From Aquilaria yunnanensis (Eukaryota > Streptophyta > Magnoliopsida > Malvales > Thymelaeaceae), in NCBI GenBank assembly GCA_039654915.1, contig CM077596.1:47428501-47492500 (forward strand): a stretch of DNA of 64,000 bases, written 5' to 3'. The notes under the pieces are model-generated. The model saw only the letters and a program-made list of their open reading frames with translations. It was not told the DNA's origin and made no database searches. The position numbers were made by a program, and so were the translations under genes. How positions within the stretch are numbered: position 1 is the first letter of the stretch; each line of letters starts with the position of its first letter. Shown here in pieces: positions 48,641-59,098 of this stretch.

Positions 48641-50100
48641 CTTTCCATATAAAAAAATATGATAAAAATAAGTTAAAATAAATCATCCTCCTTATCCTAT
48701 GTTGAATTTCCTTGCATCTCTAACTAAACGAATTTCATCAAAGGAATTAATTTGCTATCAATTATCCCAAAAAAAAAAATAGTCCTTATCCCCTACAATT
48801 TCAGTTTTCCTTTTCTTTCCGCTAACTAAACTTAATGGAAAGATGGTAGAGGTTAAGGGTTAAATATATACGCCATGTGTATATATATAAAAAAAAAAAA
48901 GAAAGCGAGCCTAACATGTTGCCGGGAAAAAAAGATGAAAACCATAAATGCTCTAAACTTTAGTTGAAATTGTTATCTTGTTTGCTTTTAAAATTTTTAA
49001 TATTTACTTTTCATACTCTAATTTAAATTTTCTTGTAATTGTCTAAACTAACAAAAATAGTGTTAGAAATTATGGTTGTTGTGATGATCACACGCTATTT
49101 AGACATAATGGTCATTTTACAATTTTGACCCTCAAATTTTTTCTTCTCAAATTGTTTCTTTCACGCTCCTTGTTTCTTTCTCCCTTTCATCGCCAGTGGC
49201 AATCGCCTATTTCTTTCTTTCACTCTCCCTCTCATCGCCGCCGCTCCTCTCTCTCCCTATCATTGACAATGGCGATTGACTGTTTCTTTCTCTCACTCTC
49301 CCTCTCATCGCTGTCGTTCCTCTCTCTCTCTCTTGTTGACACCCAATTTCGTCCGGCTATTAAAAAAAATTTTAAAAAAATTTTAAAAAAATTAAATAAA
49401 AAATTAATTAAAAAAAAAATTATTATTATTATTATTATTATTACTAAAATTTTTTTTAATTAGTTTAAAATACATTTTTTTGTTTTGTGAGGATTTAATT
49501 AAAAATGATATATGTGTATAAATGTATGTATGAAATAAAAAGGAAAACTCCATAAAAAATGACAAAATTAAAAAGTTTGGGGTAAAAATGATAAAATTGA
49601 GAAGTTTTGAGAAAAATTGACAAATTCTGAAAGTTCCAGGAGAAAAATAGCCACTTCGAACTCTTATCTTCGATCGTCATTCTTTGAATAGCTACTCTAG
49701 TCTTCAATCTTTGTTCTTCGAATCACCACTCTGATCTTCAATTTTCGCCCTTCAAATCGGTAATTCGGACTTTGATATTTGATCTTCGTTCTTCCAATCA
49801 CTGCTTTAGACTCCGATCGCCGTTCCAGACTCGGAACGAGAAGTGTTCCAGATGCACCGCTCCAAACTCCGATCTCCAAATCGCCACTGATCAAATCGCT
49901 CACCTCTGATCTCCATCATGCCGCTCCAGATTTTGATCTCTGAATCACTGGCAATCGAATCACGCCTGTTAATCGCTTGTTTCTCCTTGTTCAAAAATGG
50001 TTCTGTTGATCGAATCACCTTTTTTTTTTTATGAACTGGCAAAGAATATTTATTATGAAACTTTTATATATTTATTTAGACATTTTAATTTATTTTTATG
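48641..50100. other. Low-complexity intergenic DNA
   Basis: The stretch includes TTTCTTTCACTCTCCCTCTCATCGCC-like pyrimidine phrases repeated three times (49150-49330), an (ATT)n run at 49419-49442, and GATCTTCGTTC-like phrases (49660-49960). Open frames on both strands are products of this composition. Confidence 0.55.
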
Positions 50101-51942
50101 TCCATTATATACATTGTAATTTAAAAAAATGAACTATGTCGGGCAATTCAAATATGGAGGAAGTTGTTCGCATTCCTGAGAAAGACAAAAAGGAACTTGC
50201 TATTGTCCTCTCCCCTTGTCTTTTCCTTCTATTTTTGTCATCCCTTCCCTGATCTCTTCTTTAGGGCAACCTCTCATTTCATTTCAAGGTGGGGTTTTGC
50301 TTTTTTGTGCAAATGCCACCAATACTGCTCCAAAAACACAAGTTTTGGAACATATTAGCCACTACGCTTGTAATCAACGATATTTAATTTAATCCCAACT
50401 TATAGATTAAAACCGAAAACCCTTGCAATTTTTGAGTGACAAGTTATGATAGGTACAGATAGGACAGCCATTTCACAATTATCAAACACAAACTTTTGCC
50501 AAAGTTAAAAGACTTGAACTCACAATTTTCAATGTAATTAAAATCAGTTATGCTCTGGTCGCCACGCTTCAATTAACCAATCAGGTAGTCATTAACTCTA
50601 ACTAATTGGGGTCAACTACACATGATACATATAAGTCGTTTGTTCACAGCAAAATTATTGCTACTTTTATGTTGTAATAATGACAAGAGTTTTTGAATCA
50701 TTGACTCTCTTTACAGCTTTGATTGCCTAGAGAACAAAAAGACAAAAAAATATATTTAAAAACAGATCAATTTACCTAATGAGATTTAGGTAAAATTATA
50801 CTTTGTCCATCTTATTTCAATTTGCCTAAAAAGGATTAATTACAATTTGAAATTACATAAAAGAGTTAATTACAACTTGCATAATGAGATTTAGGTAAAA
50901 TTATACATTGCCTCTCTTGTTTTAGAAATATACATTTTGGCCCTGCCTTTTTAATACTATTCAATAGCAACTTTTAAAATATTAATTTAAACATTACATT
51001 AGTCATTTTCCGGTAATCTCTATTTGTATAATTTTTTTTGCAATTAGTAGACATTTAATTTTTTTTTTTATAAGCGCATTTTAAATTTCAATTTGTATGA
51101 TATTTTTTTGCAGTTTATGGAAATTTTAAATTACTTTTTTTTCTTTCTTGATAAGTGCACTTTGCAACGGTCAAAGTTGTTAACTTTTTAGCAACTTTGA
51201 CCGTCAATTTCTACCATTTTGTGCCACTTTTCTTAGTATTTCTTGCTTTGTTTCTTCTTTATGCAGATCGAAGTGCATTATGAATGTGTCAGAATGAACC
51301 AAGGTCGAGCAGAACAAAAGTTGGTTATGCATGGGTCAAAGCTGGAAAAGGCTAGGGGATTGACGATGCGTTGGCTCAGTTTCTGGATATTCATGGTCCC
51401 CTACTTCATTTTTAATCCAAGCTCTCCATTGACTAAGGGATTCTATCTCTTAAGTTAGGCAGACCAAAGGACAACGTTTAGAGGGGGTTTTAGAGAGGAA
51501 CTTCTGCAACAAGAGGTTTTAGATAAGGTTTTTTCATCCATTCACCATACTCTTTTTTTTCTTCCTCTCTTGAAGTCACCATTGGAGGCTTGAGCTTAAA
51601 GCTTGGTTGAAGGTGCCAGGAAGAAGCTAGGAGGCTAAGGAGACTTAAGCTTCTAAGAGTTTCTTTTGGTTCCTTCTTCCATTTTATCTCTTTTATTTCT
51701 TCATGGTTTACTTAAACTCTAGTATGATATTTGTTGATAGTTTGGACATGGAGTAGATTTCTTTATATCTCTCTAAGATGAAACTCTTGATACATGTTAT
51801 CTAATGTCTATTTGAGGTTTTTCTTGAGTATTGATTCTCTTATGTTGCCTATTCTTGTGTCTAATAATTGTGTGTTGATTGGCCACTACACACAAACCAC
51901 AATCTCACTTTTTTCTTGAGAACGAAAGGATGGAGATGGAAA
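50101..51942. other. Intergenic DNA with an outer inverted-repeat arm
   Basis: GAGATTTAGGTAAAATTATAC occurs at about 50781 and again at about 50886 in direct orientation. The second lies in a segment (50870-50955) whose reverse complement resembles 55200-55280. From about 51180 to 51900 the sequence may be part of an LTR remnant, but no pair or duplication was found. Confidence 0.4.
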
Positions 51943-51959
51943 CACTACTAAACTTTTAG

Positions 51960-52210
51960 CATTTACCAACACACATTTCCAACAGCTGCACGTTGGTAAT
52001 TTTGAATTTCCAACGCATAGCCGTTGGTAAATACGCGTTAGTAAACCATTCATTGGAAAAAAAATTACCAATGTACAAAACAACTTGCATTGGTAATTTC
52101 CAACACGTACACATTGGTAATTACCAACAGTCATATAGCAACAATGTTTTCCAACGTGTATACACGTTGGAGCGTGTTGGTAAATACTAACGTGCACACC
52201 AACGGTTTAG
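51960..52210. repeat. CACTA-3 left subterminal repeat cluster
   Basis: TTACCAACA, CGTTGGTAAT, TTACCAATG and CCAACGTGTATACACGTTGG alternate in both orientations. By analogy with En/Spm these would be transposase-binding sites. That role is inferred, not shown. Confidence 0.75.
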
Positions 52211-52460
52211 CTGTTATGTCAAAAAAAAAAATTTTTAAAAAAGTAAAGCAGTTTCCAATAAGGAGCCGTTGGAAAAAAAAATTAAAAATAAAATACACAA
52301 TATTTAAATTAAAATATCAAAAAAAATCCCGGTTAAAATTCTGATTTAAATTTGAATTCAAATCCAAATTTTAAACTTTTTCATCAATTCAAATCTACAA
52401 TTTAATTTTTGTTCTTAAGTGTTGTTCTAATATTCAGAGGTCAACATGTTTTTCTGATGT

Positions 52461-53020
52461 CACCGGCATCTGTGCCGGCCGGCAAAACCACCGCTGCCGA
52501 AGGAGGTCATCACATCACCTTCACTCTGTGAACAACATTGTTCAAAAGACCATACCAAAAAATCAATCTAGGACAAAAAAATTAGTAAAAAAAGGTTAAG
52601 ATGGTAGAACTTTAACTCAAGATATATAAAAATCTAAAAGAAATTTGAAGATAGTGCTTTGGAAAAAATTAAAGAGGAGGAAAATTAAAGGCGAACAATA
52701 TGATCACATACTCGAGAGCCACTGTCGACGGTGGCCGGAAATTTTTCCGGTGAGGCCGTCACCAACGGATCTGGTTCATCGAAGAAGGGTATCAACTCAT
52801 CTCGACCTCCTGAATAACTTTCTCCAAAGAATCATACCCAGAAAATAAATCTATAACCCAAAAACACAAAAGAAACGATAAGGATATTAAACTTTAATTC
52901 AAAATATAACAAAATCTATAAAGAATTTGAAGATAGTTTTTTTGGGAAAAGTTAAGGAGAAGGAAGATCGGAATCAAACCATGTAAGCGGCTAATCAAGA
53001 GCAGCTGCTAACGGTGGCCA
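52461..53020. repeat. CACTA-3 internal tandem duplication, ~278 bp period
   Basis: The stretch from about 52535 (CAAAAGACCATACC...GAAATTTGAAGATAGT) is repeated at about 52812 (CAAAGAATCATACC...AAGAATTTGAAGATAGT). Both are preceded by GC-rich ACGGTGGCCGGAA-like sequence. Similarity is moderate, so this is an old duplication. Short open frames in it are not supported as genes. Confidence 0.6.
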
Positions 53021-53470
53021 GCAATTGCTCTAAAGCGGCGGTGAGCGAAGAGAGGCGAGAGAGAGAGAGAAGACGTATCCGCAACGATGACAGAAAAGGA
53101 AGAAAATGGTGTTTTATATGGCTTAAACAACTAAATACACTCTTAGTCCCCTAATTTAAGTCCGTGTCACAAGTTTACCCAAATCTCTATAGCGCCTGTC
53201 ATACTAGTCCTCATAGTTCCAAAATGTTCATTTTAACTTAAAAAAATTTACAATTAAGTCACCATCCCTTTTTGGTAATGACCAACGCGTCATGTACGTT
53301 GGTAATTACTAACGCGTAACGCGTTGGTAATGCACGTTGGTAATTTAAATCTACCTCAAGTTTATTCTTTAGCTGTAGAGAGAAGAAATATCTTATACAA
53401 GCCTGCAAAATTTAAATCTTGACTAACCATAAGAATATATTTATTACAACTAAAGACTTATAAATTGTAT

Positions 53471-53473
<3 letters not shown>

Positions 53474-53519
<46 letters not shown>
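53474..53519. repeat. (AT)n microsatellite
   Basis: A nearly pure AT dinucleotide run inside CACTA-3. Confidence 0.9.
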
Positions 53520-53522
<3 letters not shown>

Positions 53523-53661
53523 ACATATATATTTAAATATAAATATTATATAAAAATGATAAAATTGACAATATAAGTATTTTATGTATGTATGTATGTA
53601 TGTTTGATATATTTAATGTATATATATGATATATTTTAAGTACATATTATTATATATGATA

Positions 53662-53662
<1 letters not shown>

Positions 53663-53710
<48 letters not shown>
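53663..53710. repeat. (ATT)n microsatellite
   Basis: About fifteen consecutive ATT units inside CACTA-3. Confidence 0.9.
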
Positions 53711-53712
<2 letters not shown>

Positions 53713-53885
53713 ATAAGTGTATGAGAATATATATTTTAAATTATAATTATTATTTTTTAAAAATGTTTTAAAATTTTTAAAACTTTATTTTCTAAAATAA
53801 TAATTTTGTATATGATTATTATCATTAAACATTATAATATATATGATATATTTTAAATATATATTATTATATTTTAAATAAATAG

Positions 53886-53908
53886 TAATAATAATAATAA
53901 TAATAATA

Positions 53909-53950
<42 letters not shown>
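53886..53950. repeat. Mirror-opposed (TAA)n and (TTA)n, predicted hairpin
   Basis: A run of TAA/AAT units is immediately followed by a longer run of TTA/ATT units, so the two halves are reverse complements. A long perfect AT-only hairpin would form. Confidence 0.85.
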
Positions 53951-53954
<4 letters not shown>

Positions 53955-53959
53955 TTAAC

Positions 53960-54427
53960 AGTTACCAACGCATCTGTGCATTGGAAAATACCAACGTGCT
54001 TACACGTCGGTAATTGCCAACGGGCCGACACGTTGGTAATTGGTGCTACTAATTACCAACGTGTAAGCATAGTGGTACGTTGGTAATTACCAACTCGTTG
54101 ACGCGTTGGTAATTACCAACGTACGTGCACGTTGGTAATCTGACTGTTAGAAAATAGCTAAGTTACAAATGCGTTCAACCGTTGGTAATTACCAACGCGT
54201 AATTACCAACTCGTAAGCGCGTTGGTTGATGCGTTGGTAATTACCAACGTGCATGCACGTTGGTAATCTGATTGTTGGAAAATAACTAAGTTACCAATGC
54301 GTTGGACCGTTGGTAAATTACCAACGCATTTGGGCGTTGGTAAATTTAAATTTTTTTTACCAACAACCTAACGCGTTGGTAATTACCAACGGTCAGGCCA
54401 TTGGAAAACCAAGTTTTTTTAGTAGTG
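53960..54427. repeat. CACTA-3 right subterminal repeat cluster
   Basis: GCGTTGGTAATTACCAACG and variants repeat densely. Many pairs form near-perfect palindromes centred on GTAATTAC or CGCG. A related pair, GACCAACGCG and GCGTTGGTAATG, lies further in at 53279-53335. Confidence 0.8.
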
Positions 54428-54430
54428 AAA

Positions 54431-55199
54431 TAAAGGGTAGAGCATGATGAGTTTTGTGGGTTAAAGGTAATCTATAAACCTAGTATATGACTGAAATGAG
54501 GTTAGGTCTTAATCCATCCTAGATTAATGGATTAATGAATGACCTCGAAAGACATTTAGTTAATTGTAGGCGAGCAAAACTTGGTTTTGAGAAAGGGGGT
54601 TTCTGATGGTTGAATCCTCAAACCATATATGAAGTCAGTATCCAAAGAGCTACACTTGACTTAGTTAACAAGTAAAAGAGTGGAAACCTAGGGAGATAGC
54701 ATTCTCAACCATTTTACTTCATTAGTAGCTAGTTAATTCTAGTTAGTCCTCTCATTTAATTGCACCTTTGCTTTTACTAGTGACTCTTGCATTCACTCAA
54801 CAATTTAGATTTCATTGGATAGTAATAGCTTCATTCATTCTAGCTCATTGCTCTTTATTCATGCATTTACCTAGCCAACTTTAATGTTTACTCCATTTAA
54901 TAACCTTTTTCTTATTATAGTTCGGTGGTTGAGTTTCTAGGACTTGAATTTCAAAGTGAATTCACCACTTTCCCTTGAGATGATATTTGTATTCACCATT
55001 TGCACACAAAAACGCCATTCACTTGCGGGTGGATAATGGTTATAAATTATAAATCTTGTTTTCACAACATTTCTATAAATGGAAAAATAGTTTTTTTAAT
55101 GTCAATTAACTATAAAAAAAGAAGTCATCCACATTAAAGTTATTTAAAGATGAGTACTGTACAGTTTAAATTAAGATTTCAGAAGTTAGTATCAAACTA
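54431..55199. other. Unassigned sequence right of CACTA-3
   Basis: No coding sequence is recognised. Together with the sequence left of CACTA-3 (about 51240-51940), its style resembles an LTR of a Gypsy element. Without a second copy or a duplication this cannot be supported. Confidence 0.35.
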
Positions 55200-55599
55200 T
55201 ATTAAAATAACATGGGGCAAAGTACATATTTTTGAAACAAAATGGGTAAAATGTAATTTTACCTAATTCTCAAGGAGTAAATTGTAATTATTCCAACATA
55301 ATAATGTACTTCAAGCTTTTGTTGTAAGAAGAATTGTGTTATCTGTTTTATAACACAACGATTTCATATCATGTTAATCATTATATGGAGCATATGATGC
55401 TTATAAGGCCAAACTGTAAAAAGAAACAAATTGATAACTACCTCACCTATTTTGCCCAATCTGTCTTGATTGTGACAAGGAGAAATAGCAAAGCTTGCAC
55501 AACAAACGCAGCAGCCCAACCACAATCCCTATATGGACATATATATAGAACATTAGGTTATTATTGTTCCCTATGAATGAGTTTGTATACACTAGAGTG

Positions 55600-56990
55600 A
55601 GTTACAAACTACTCCTGAGTTTAGTCAAAATTACATTTATCTTATTCTATTTTGAAAACCTCGTAAAAATCCCATAAAGTTTCAATAAACCAATAGTTAC
55701 CCTCTTTAAGTCCAATTTGGAGATCAACACCAACAAACTAATTACACTTTGAGGGCCTCGGTTTTGGTTATTGTTTAAAATTTCACTTACCAAACAATTA
55801 CTCCATAAGTTGTATTTTTCAGAGGGCATAATATTTTTTATATATTAATCCTTTTAGTTATTTTATTTTTCATTAATTATTTACCATTCATTTCTTATTT
55901 GTTTTTGCAATCTCCGTTCTTATTTTTTTTCTTATATGTTTTCAAATTTTTAGTTCCCTTTAATGGAAAATGACATTTTTATTTTTAAAATTGGTTATTA
56001 TTCCCTTTTTCCTTTCATCTTCACAAGTTTGAAAATTTGTTAGAGTTACTACTAAAGCTAAGGACCATATACAGTGATTTATGGCCGCCATGACCAATAT
56101 GTCAAGCATATGATATGATACATTGGGTATATTTTTTTCAATCAACATCAAATTTAGAAAATTAACTATTGTTGATGTTGCATATTTTAGTGTTTAACAT
56201 TTACCTCAAAAAATTGTATTATTTTTTTATTCATTTAATTTCAAGCAAAATTGAGCAACTAACTATCTTTTCCACATTTTTTGAATTTAAAGTATAGAAG
56301 AATCTTGATTCCTACTTAAACATGAAAAAAAGATATGACTACAACCATTATTATAAGTTTTATTTAAATATCTATAATTATTTTCTTTTAAATACTATAG
56401 TGTTTACAAAATAGAATGGTTTCTTATGCATTATTTAGTTATGGCAATTAGTAATCTTAAATACCCATTAATAAATGGATATATATAAATCTAATATTAG
56501 AACATAATGACCAATGGTTCATTAATTCAAATAAGAGAGATTTAATAGTTGCAATAACAAGCTTGGAAAAAAAGTGACAACCAATTTCAAACATAAAAAT
56601 AACATTTTTAATTAGAGATAAAGAAAAAAATTGAAAAATTGAAAATAAAAAAACAGTGCAGATAATGAAAAGTAAGTAGAAATTGAACCATAAAGAAAAA
56701 TTATTGGAAATTAAGTTAAAAGGAATTATATAAAAAGGTATATTATATCATTTAAAAAATACAAGTTATGAAGCAATTTATATGTTTAGGAGAAGTCTTG
56801 CACAATAACTAAAACTTGCAGCCTCAAGGTGTAATTAATTCATTGGTTATAACCTTTAAAATAGACTTTAAGGGGGTAACTGCATATTTATTGAATCCTT
56901 GACATGTTTTTAAGATGTTTTTGAAACAAGAGGGGGATAAATGTAATTTGACTAATTAACCTGAGGAGGCATTTTGTAATTCTCCCTTAC
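55600..56990. repeat. Inverted-repeat-bounded element, ~1.4 kb
   Basis: The left arm AGTTACAAACTACTCCTGAG...CAAAATTACATTTAT (55601-55665) is mirrored by the complement of 56920-56990 (AATTACAAAATGCCTCCTCAGG...CAAATTACATTTAT). The arms are about 65 bp and diverged. The arm sequence resembles that of the 50870-55280 block, so both belong to one repeat family. The interior is AT-rich and non-coding. Confidence 0.55.
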
Positions 56991-57099
56991 AGAAAAGTGA
57001 AAATAAAAGTTGGCCCATTCTTTTCAAAAAAACATACATTTCCGTATTAAAGTTGTATTGTTATTAACACAAAAATGAGGAGAAAAAAACTTTTAACAT

Positions 57100-57316
57100 T
57101 GAAATAGAGCAAAAGTATATGATTTATATTGTGTACCAAGTATATATTGAACTATTTTTGGATAGTTTAGGTACACCAGAATACATATACATGATAGTTT
57201 AAATTAAGAAATTTTTTTTGTACTCAAAATATTACAAATTTTAACTTTTAAATAGAGCAAAAGTATATGATTTATATTGTGTACCAAGTATTGAACTGTT
57301 TTTGGACAGTTTAGGA
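57100..57316. repeat. Diverged direct duplication
   Basis: AGCAAAAGTATATGATTTATATTGTGTACCAAGTA and the following TTGAACTATTTTTGGATAGTTTAGG at about 57107-57172 recur at about 57255-57314, roughly 148 bp apart. A long T run follows at 57318-57342. Confidence 0.75.
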
Positions 57317-57726
57317 TTTCTTTTTTTTTTTTTTTTTTTTTTGTACTCCAAAATGTTACAAAAGTGGAGATACAATAGATATTCTACAACTAAATCTACC
57401 ATATACCTTACCCCACCCAATCTAAACCCACTCATTGGCTACAAAGAGAGACAATCTCTTGCATAAACTAGGATCCGAACCTTAACCGTCCACATGATAT
57501 GATGATCCATATGTCAATTGGGTTGAGACTCAATCGGCAAATTAAGAATTGAAAAGTTGGCACTAGCAATTACAAGGCAACCTAAAAAAAAGTGTTCACA
57601 TACAGGGGTAAAGCATATTATTTCAAAATGGCAGGGCAAATTTATATTTTTAATGAAACATTGAGGTTTTTTCTTCAGTTTTTTTAACTTTATGTTAATT
57701 TACCGTTATATTGTTAAGCATGGTAC

Positions 57727-57845
57727 CTTTGCTTTCATTTGGAGAATAAAGCCGAGGACAACAGCAATAGGAACTCCCAGAAAATAATAAGATCCTAGAT
57801 TGATGTATGCACCAATCTTCTGCCAACCGCATCCTCTAGCAATGC
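57727..57845 (-). pseudogene. MATE transporter pseudogene, downstream exon
   Basis: The exon encodes IARGCGWQKIGAYINLGSYYFLGVPIAVVLGFILQMKAK, which carries the conserved MATE signature ARGCGWQ followed by a hydrophobic helix. An AG acceptor precedes it (GTGCTAG|GC at 57846) and a GT donor follows (GCAAAG|GTACC at 57726). The next exon, expected to start near KGLWLGI, is not found in the roughly 2.5 kb downstream, so the gene is 3'-truncated. Confidence 0.82.
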
Positions 57846-58053
57846 CTAGCACCAAACGAAGAAGGCACATGAAAAGTCTAACATAAATTAAGACATATAA
57901 TTGAAAGAAAATCTGAAAAAACAAAAACAATCAAAAGATCACTTACTGTAATTGTGTGTGGGCAATCTGGGTCATTGGATAAGTGGGCCACTCATCCATT
58001 GACCTAGATCTTTCACAAACTATTATAGCCAGTGAGGTTATAAGAGTCCGAAC

Positions 58054-58349
58054 CTGAAACAACAGTTTGAACTCCGTTTAGAAAGCTGGTACCTGCAAGA
58101 ATTGGCATCATAATTGCTACATATTGGACCATTTCTTTTTCATCACTATAAACATGGCCCCAAGCTCGATGTGACCCAATCATTACAAGACCGAGAATAA
58201 TGCCCTCGATTACCACCAAACAAAGAACAACCGCTGATGCTAGTTTTGCTGCTGGGTGGTTCCCTGCACCCAGGTCATTGGGCAACCTTGTGCTCACAGC
58301 AGCACCAAGCCCAAAGGGAAACATCCAAACAAGTCAGCTTGTGTTGAGG
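58054..58349 (-). pseudogene. MATE (DETOXIFICATION family) transporter pseudogene, upstream exon
   Basis: The exon encodes a MATE C-terminal-half segment: FGLGAAVSTRLPNDLGAGN, the helix VVLCLVVIEGIILGLVMIG, then VQYVAIMMPILAGTSFLNGV and TVVSG. MATE proteins are membrane antiporters exporting metabolites, toxins or citrate in exchange for protons or sodium. An AG acceptor (AACAG|CCTCAAC) and a CAG|GT donor join it in phase to the exon at 57727-57845. An in-frame TGA lies near the exon start (after LNTS). The N-terminal exons are missing, with a LINE beginning about 35 bp upstream. Confidence 0.85.
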
Positions 58350-58401
58350 CTGTTTAAAATATACACTCAAAATTATTAATTAACACGTAGGAAAGATTAG
58401 A

Positions 58402-58750
58402 TTGGAAAGGATAATTCGGTGGTCATCAAATAGATTACCATATATGGCGAGAGAGAGCGAGAGAGAACTCTTCCGAGCGGCGGGCTACGGTTTAGAGAAG
58501 AAATTCAGGGGAAGATTTGCTGTTCGTGATGTTAATAGGGTTATGGATAAGGTAGCTATGTCATTATTCTTTGAGAATTTTCAAGATGAATGGGAAAGAA
58601 GAAATCTATGGCCGTTGTTTCAGAGATTTGGCTCAGTGGTTGATTTATTTGTAGAAAGGAGAAGAACCAAGGCTGGCCAAAAGTTCGGATTTGTTAGATT
58701 CAAAAACGTGGGAAACAAGGAAGCTCAGGAGAGGGAGCTAAACACTATCT
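58402..58750 (+). pseudogene. LINE-2 ORF1, 5' part with RRM domain
   Basis: The RNA-recognition motif spans residues about 52-105: RNP2 at residues 55-60 (LFFENF), EWERRNLWPLFQRFGSVVDLF in the helix and second strand, and RNP1 at 94-100 (KFGFVRF). Plant L1 ORF1 proteins of this type bind element RNA. The first ATG at 58402 gives the longest frame, though the native start is uncertain. The frame is interrupted at 58751 by the hAT miniature element after LNTIS. Confidence 0.85.
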
Positions 58751-59090
58751 CAGGGGCGGACCTACGTAGGGGCAGGGTGGGGCCGCTGCCCCCCCAAAAT
58801 ATTGAGAGAATATGAAGATGGGGGGGCAGTAAGGTAGGTACTAAATAAAGCAGTGACCAAATGAGTAATTATTCCCTCTAGTCTTAAACAGATATTCTAA
58901 CATGGCCCAAATTCACTATTAGTCCTTCAAATTTTTCAACCTGTACGAGTTTCACCCTAATCTTTGAATTAGTACGAATTCCTCCCAATCTCCAGCTTTA
59001 CCTCGCCACGATGCCGTCCCTCTCCTCCGGGTTTAGTCGACTCTCCTCCGGGCTCGCCCCCCCGAACCGAAAATCCTAGTTCCGCCACTG
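58751..59090. mobile_element. hAT-type miniature element in LINE-2 ORF1
   Basis: The left end CAGGGGCGGACCTA pairs with the complement of the right end, CAGTGGCGGAACTA. A perfect 8-bp duplication CACTATCT flanks it (58743-58750 and 59091-59098), the hAT size. The 340-bp interior is non-coding, with C-runs near both ends. Element plus one duplication is 348 bp, a multiple of three. Confidence 0.92.
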
Positions 59091-59098
59091 CACTATCT

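Larger units (their letters stand above)
51943..54427. mobile_element. CACTA-like non-autonomous element with dense subterminal repeats (CACTA-3)
   Basis: The left end is CACTACTAAACTTTTAG; the complement of the right end is CACTACTAAAAAAACTTGG. The 3-bp AAA flanks both sides (51940-51942 and 54428-54430). More than twenty TTACCAACG/CGTTGGTAA motifs fill both subterminal regions. The 2485-bp element has no recognisable transposase. The interior holds a diverged tandem duplication and long microsatellites. Confidence 0.82.
50870..55280. repeat. Block bounded by diverged inverted repeats
   Basis: TAATTACAACTTGC...TTAGGTAAAATTATACATT at 50870-50955 is mirrored by the complement of 55200-55280 (TAATTACAATTTAC...TTAGGTAAAATTACATTTT). 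Similarity is visible across roughly 75 bp. The block contains CACTA-3 and unassigned sequence. It may be one old inverted-repeat element or two independent MITE fragments. Confidence 0.45.

Noticed and set aside
49125..49463. 112-codon frame rich in S, L and K
   Set aside because: It is produced by pyrimidine-rich and poly-A low-complexity sequence.
49697..50042. Overlapping minus-strand frames rich in charged residues
   Set aside because: They derive from repeated GATCTTCGTTC-like phrases and resemble no protein family.
57460..57560. GGTTCGGATCC on the minus strand, like a tRNA T-arm
   Set aside because: No acceptor stem, D-arm or anticodon stem could be paired around it.
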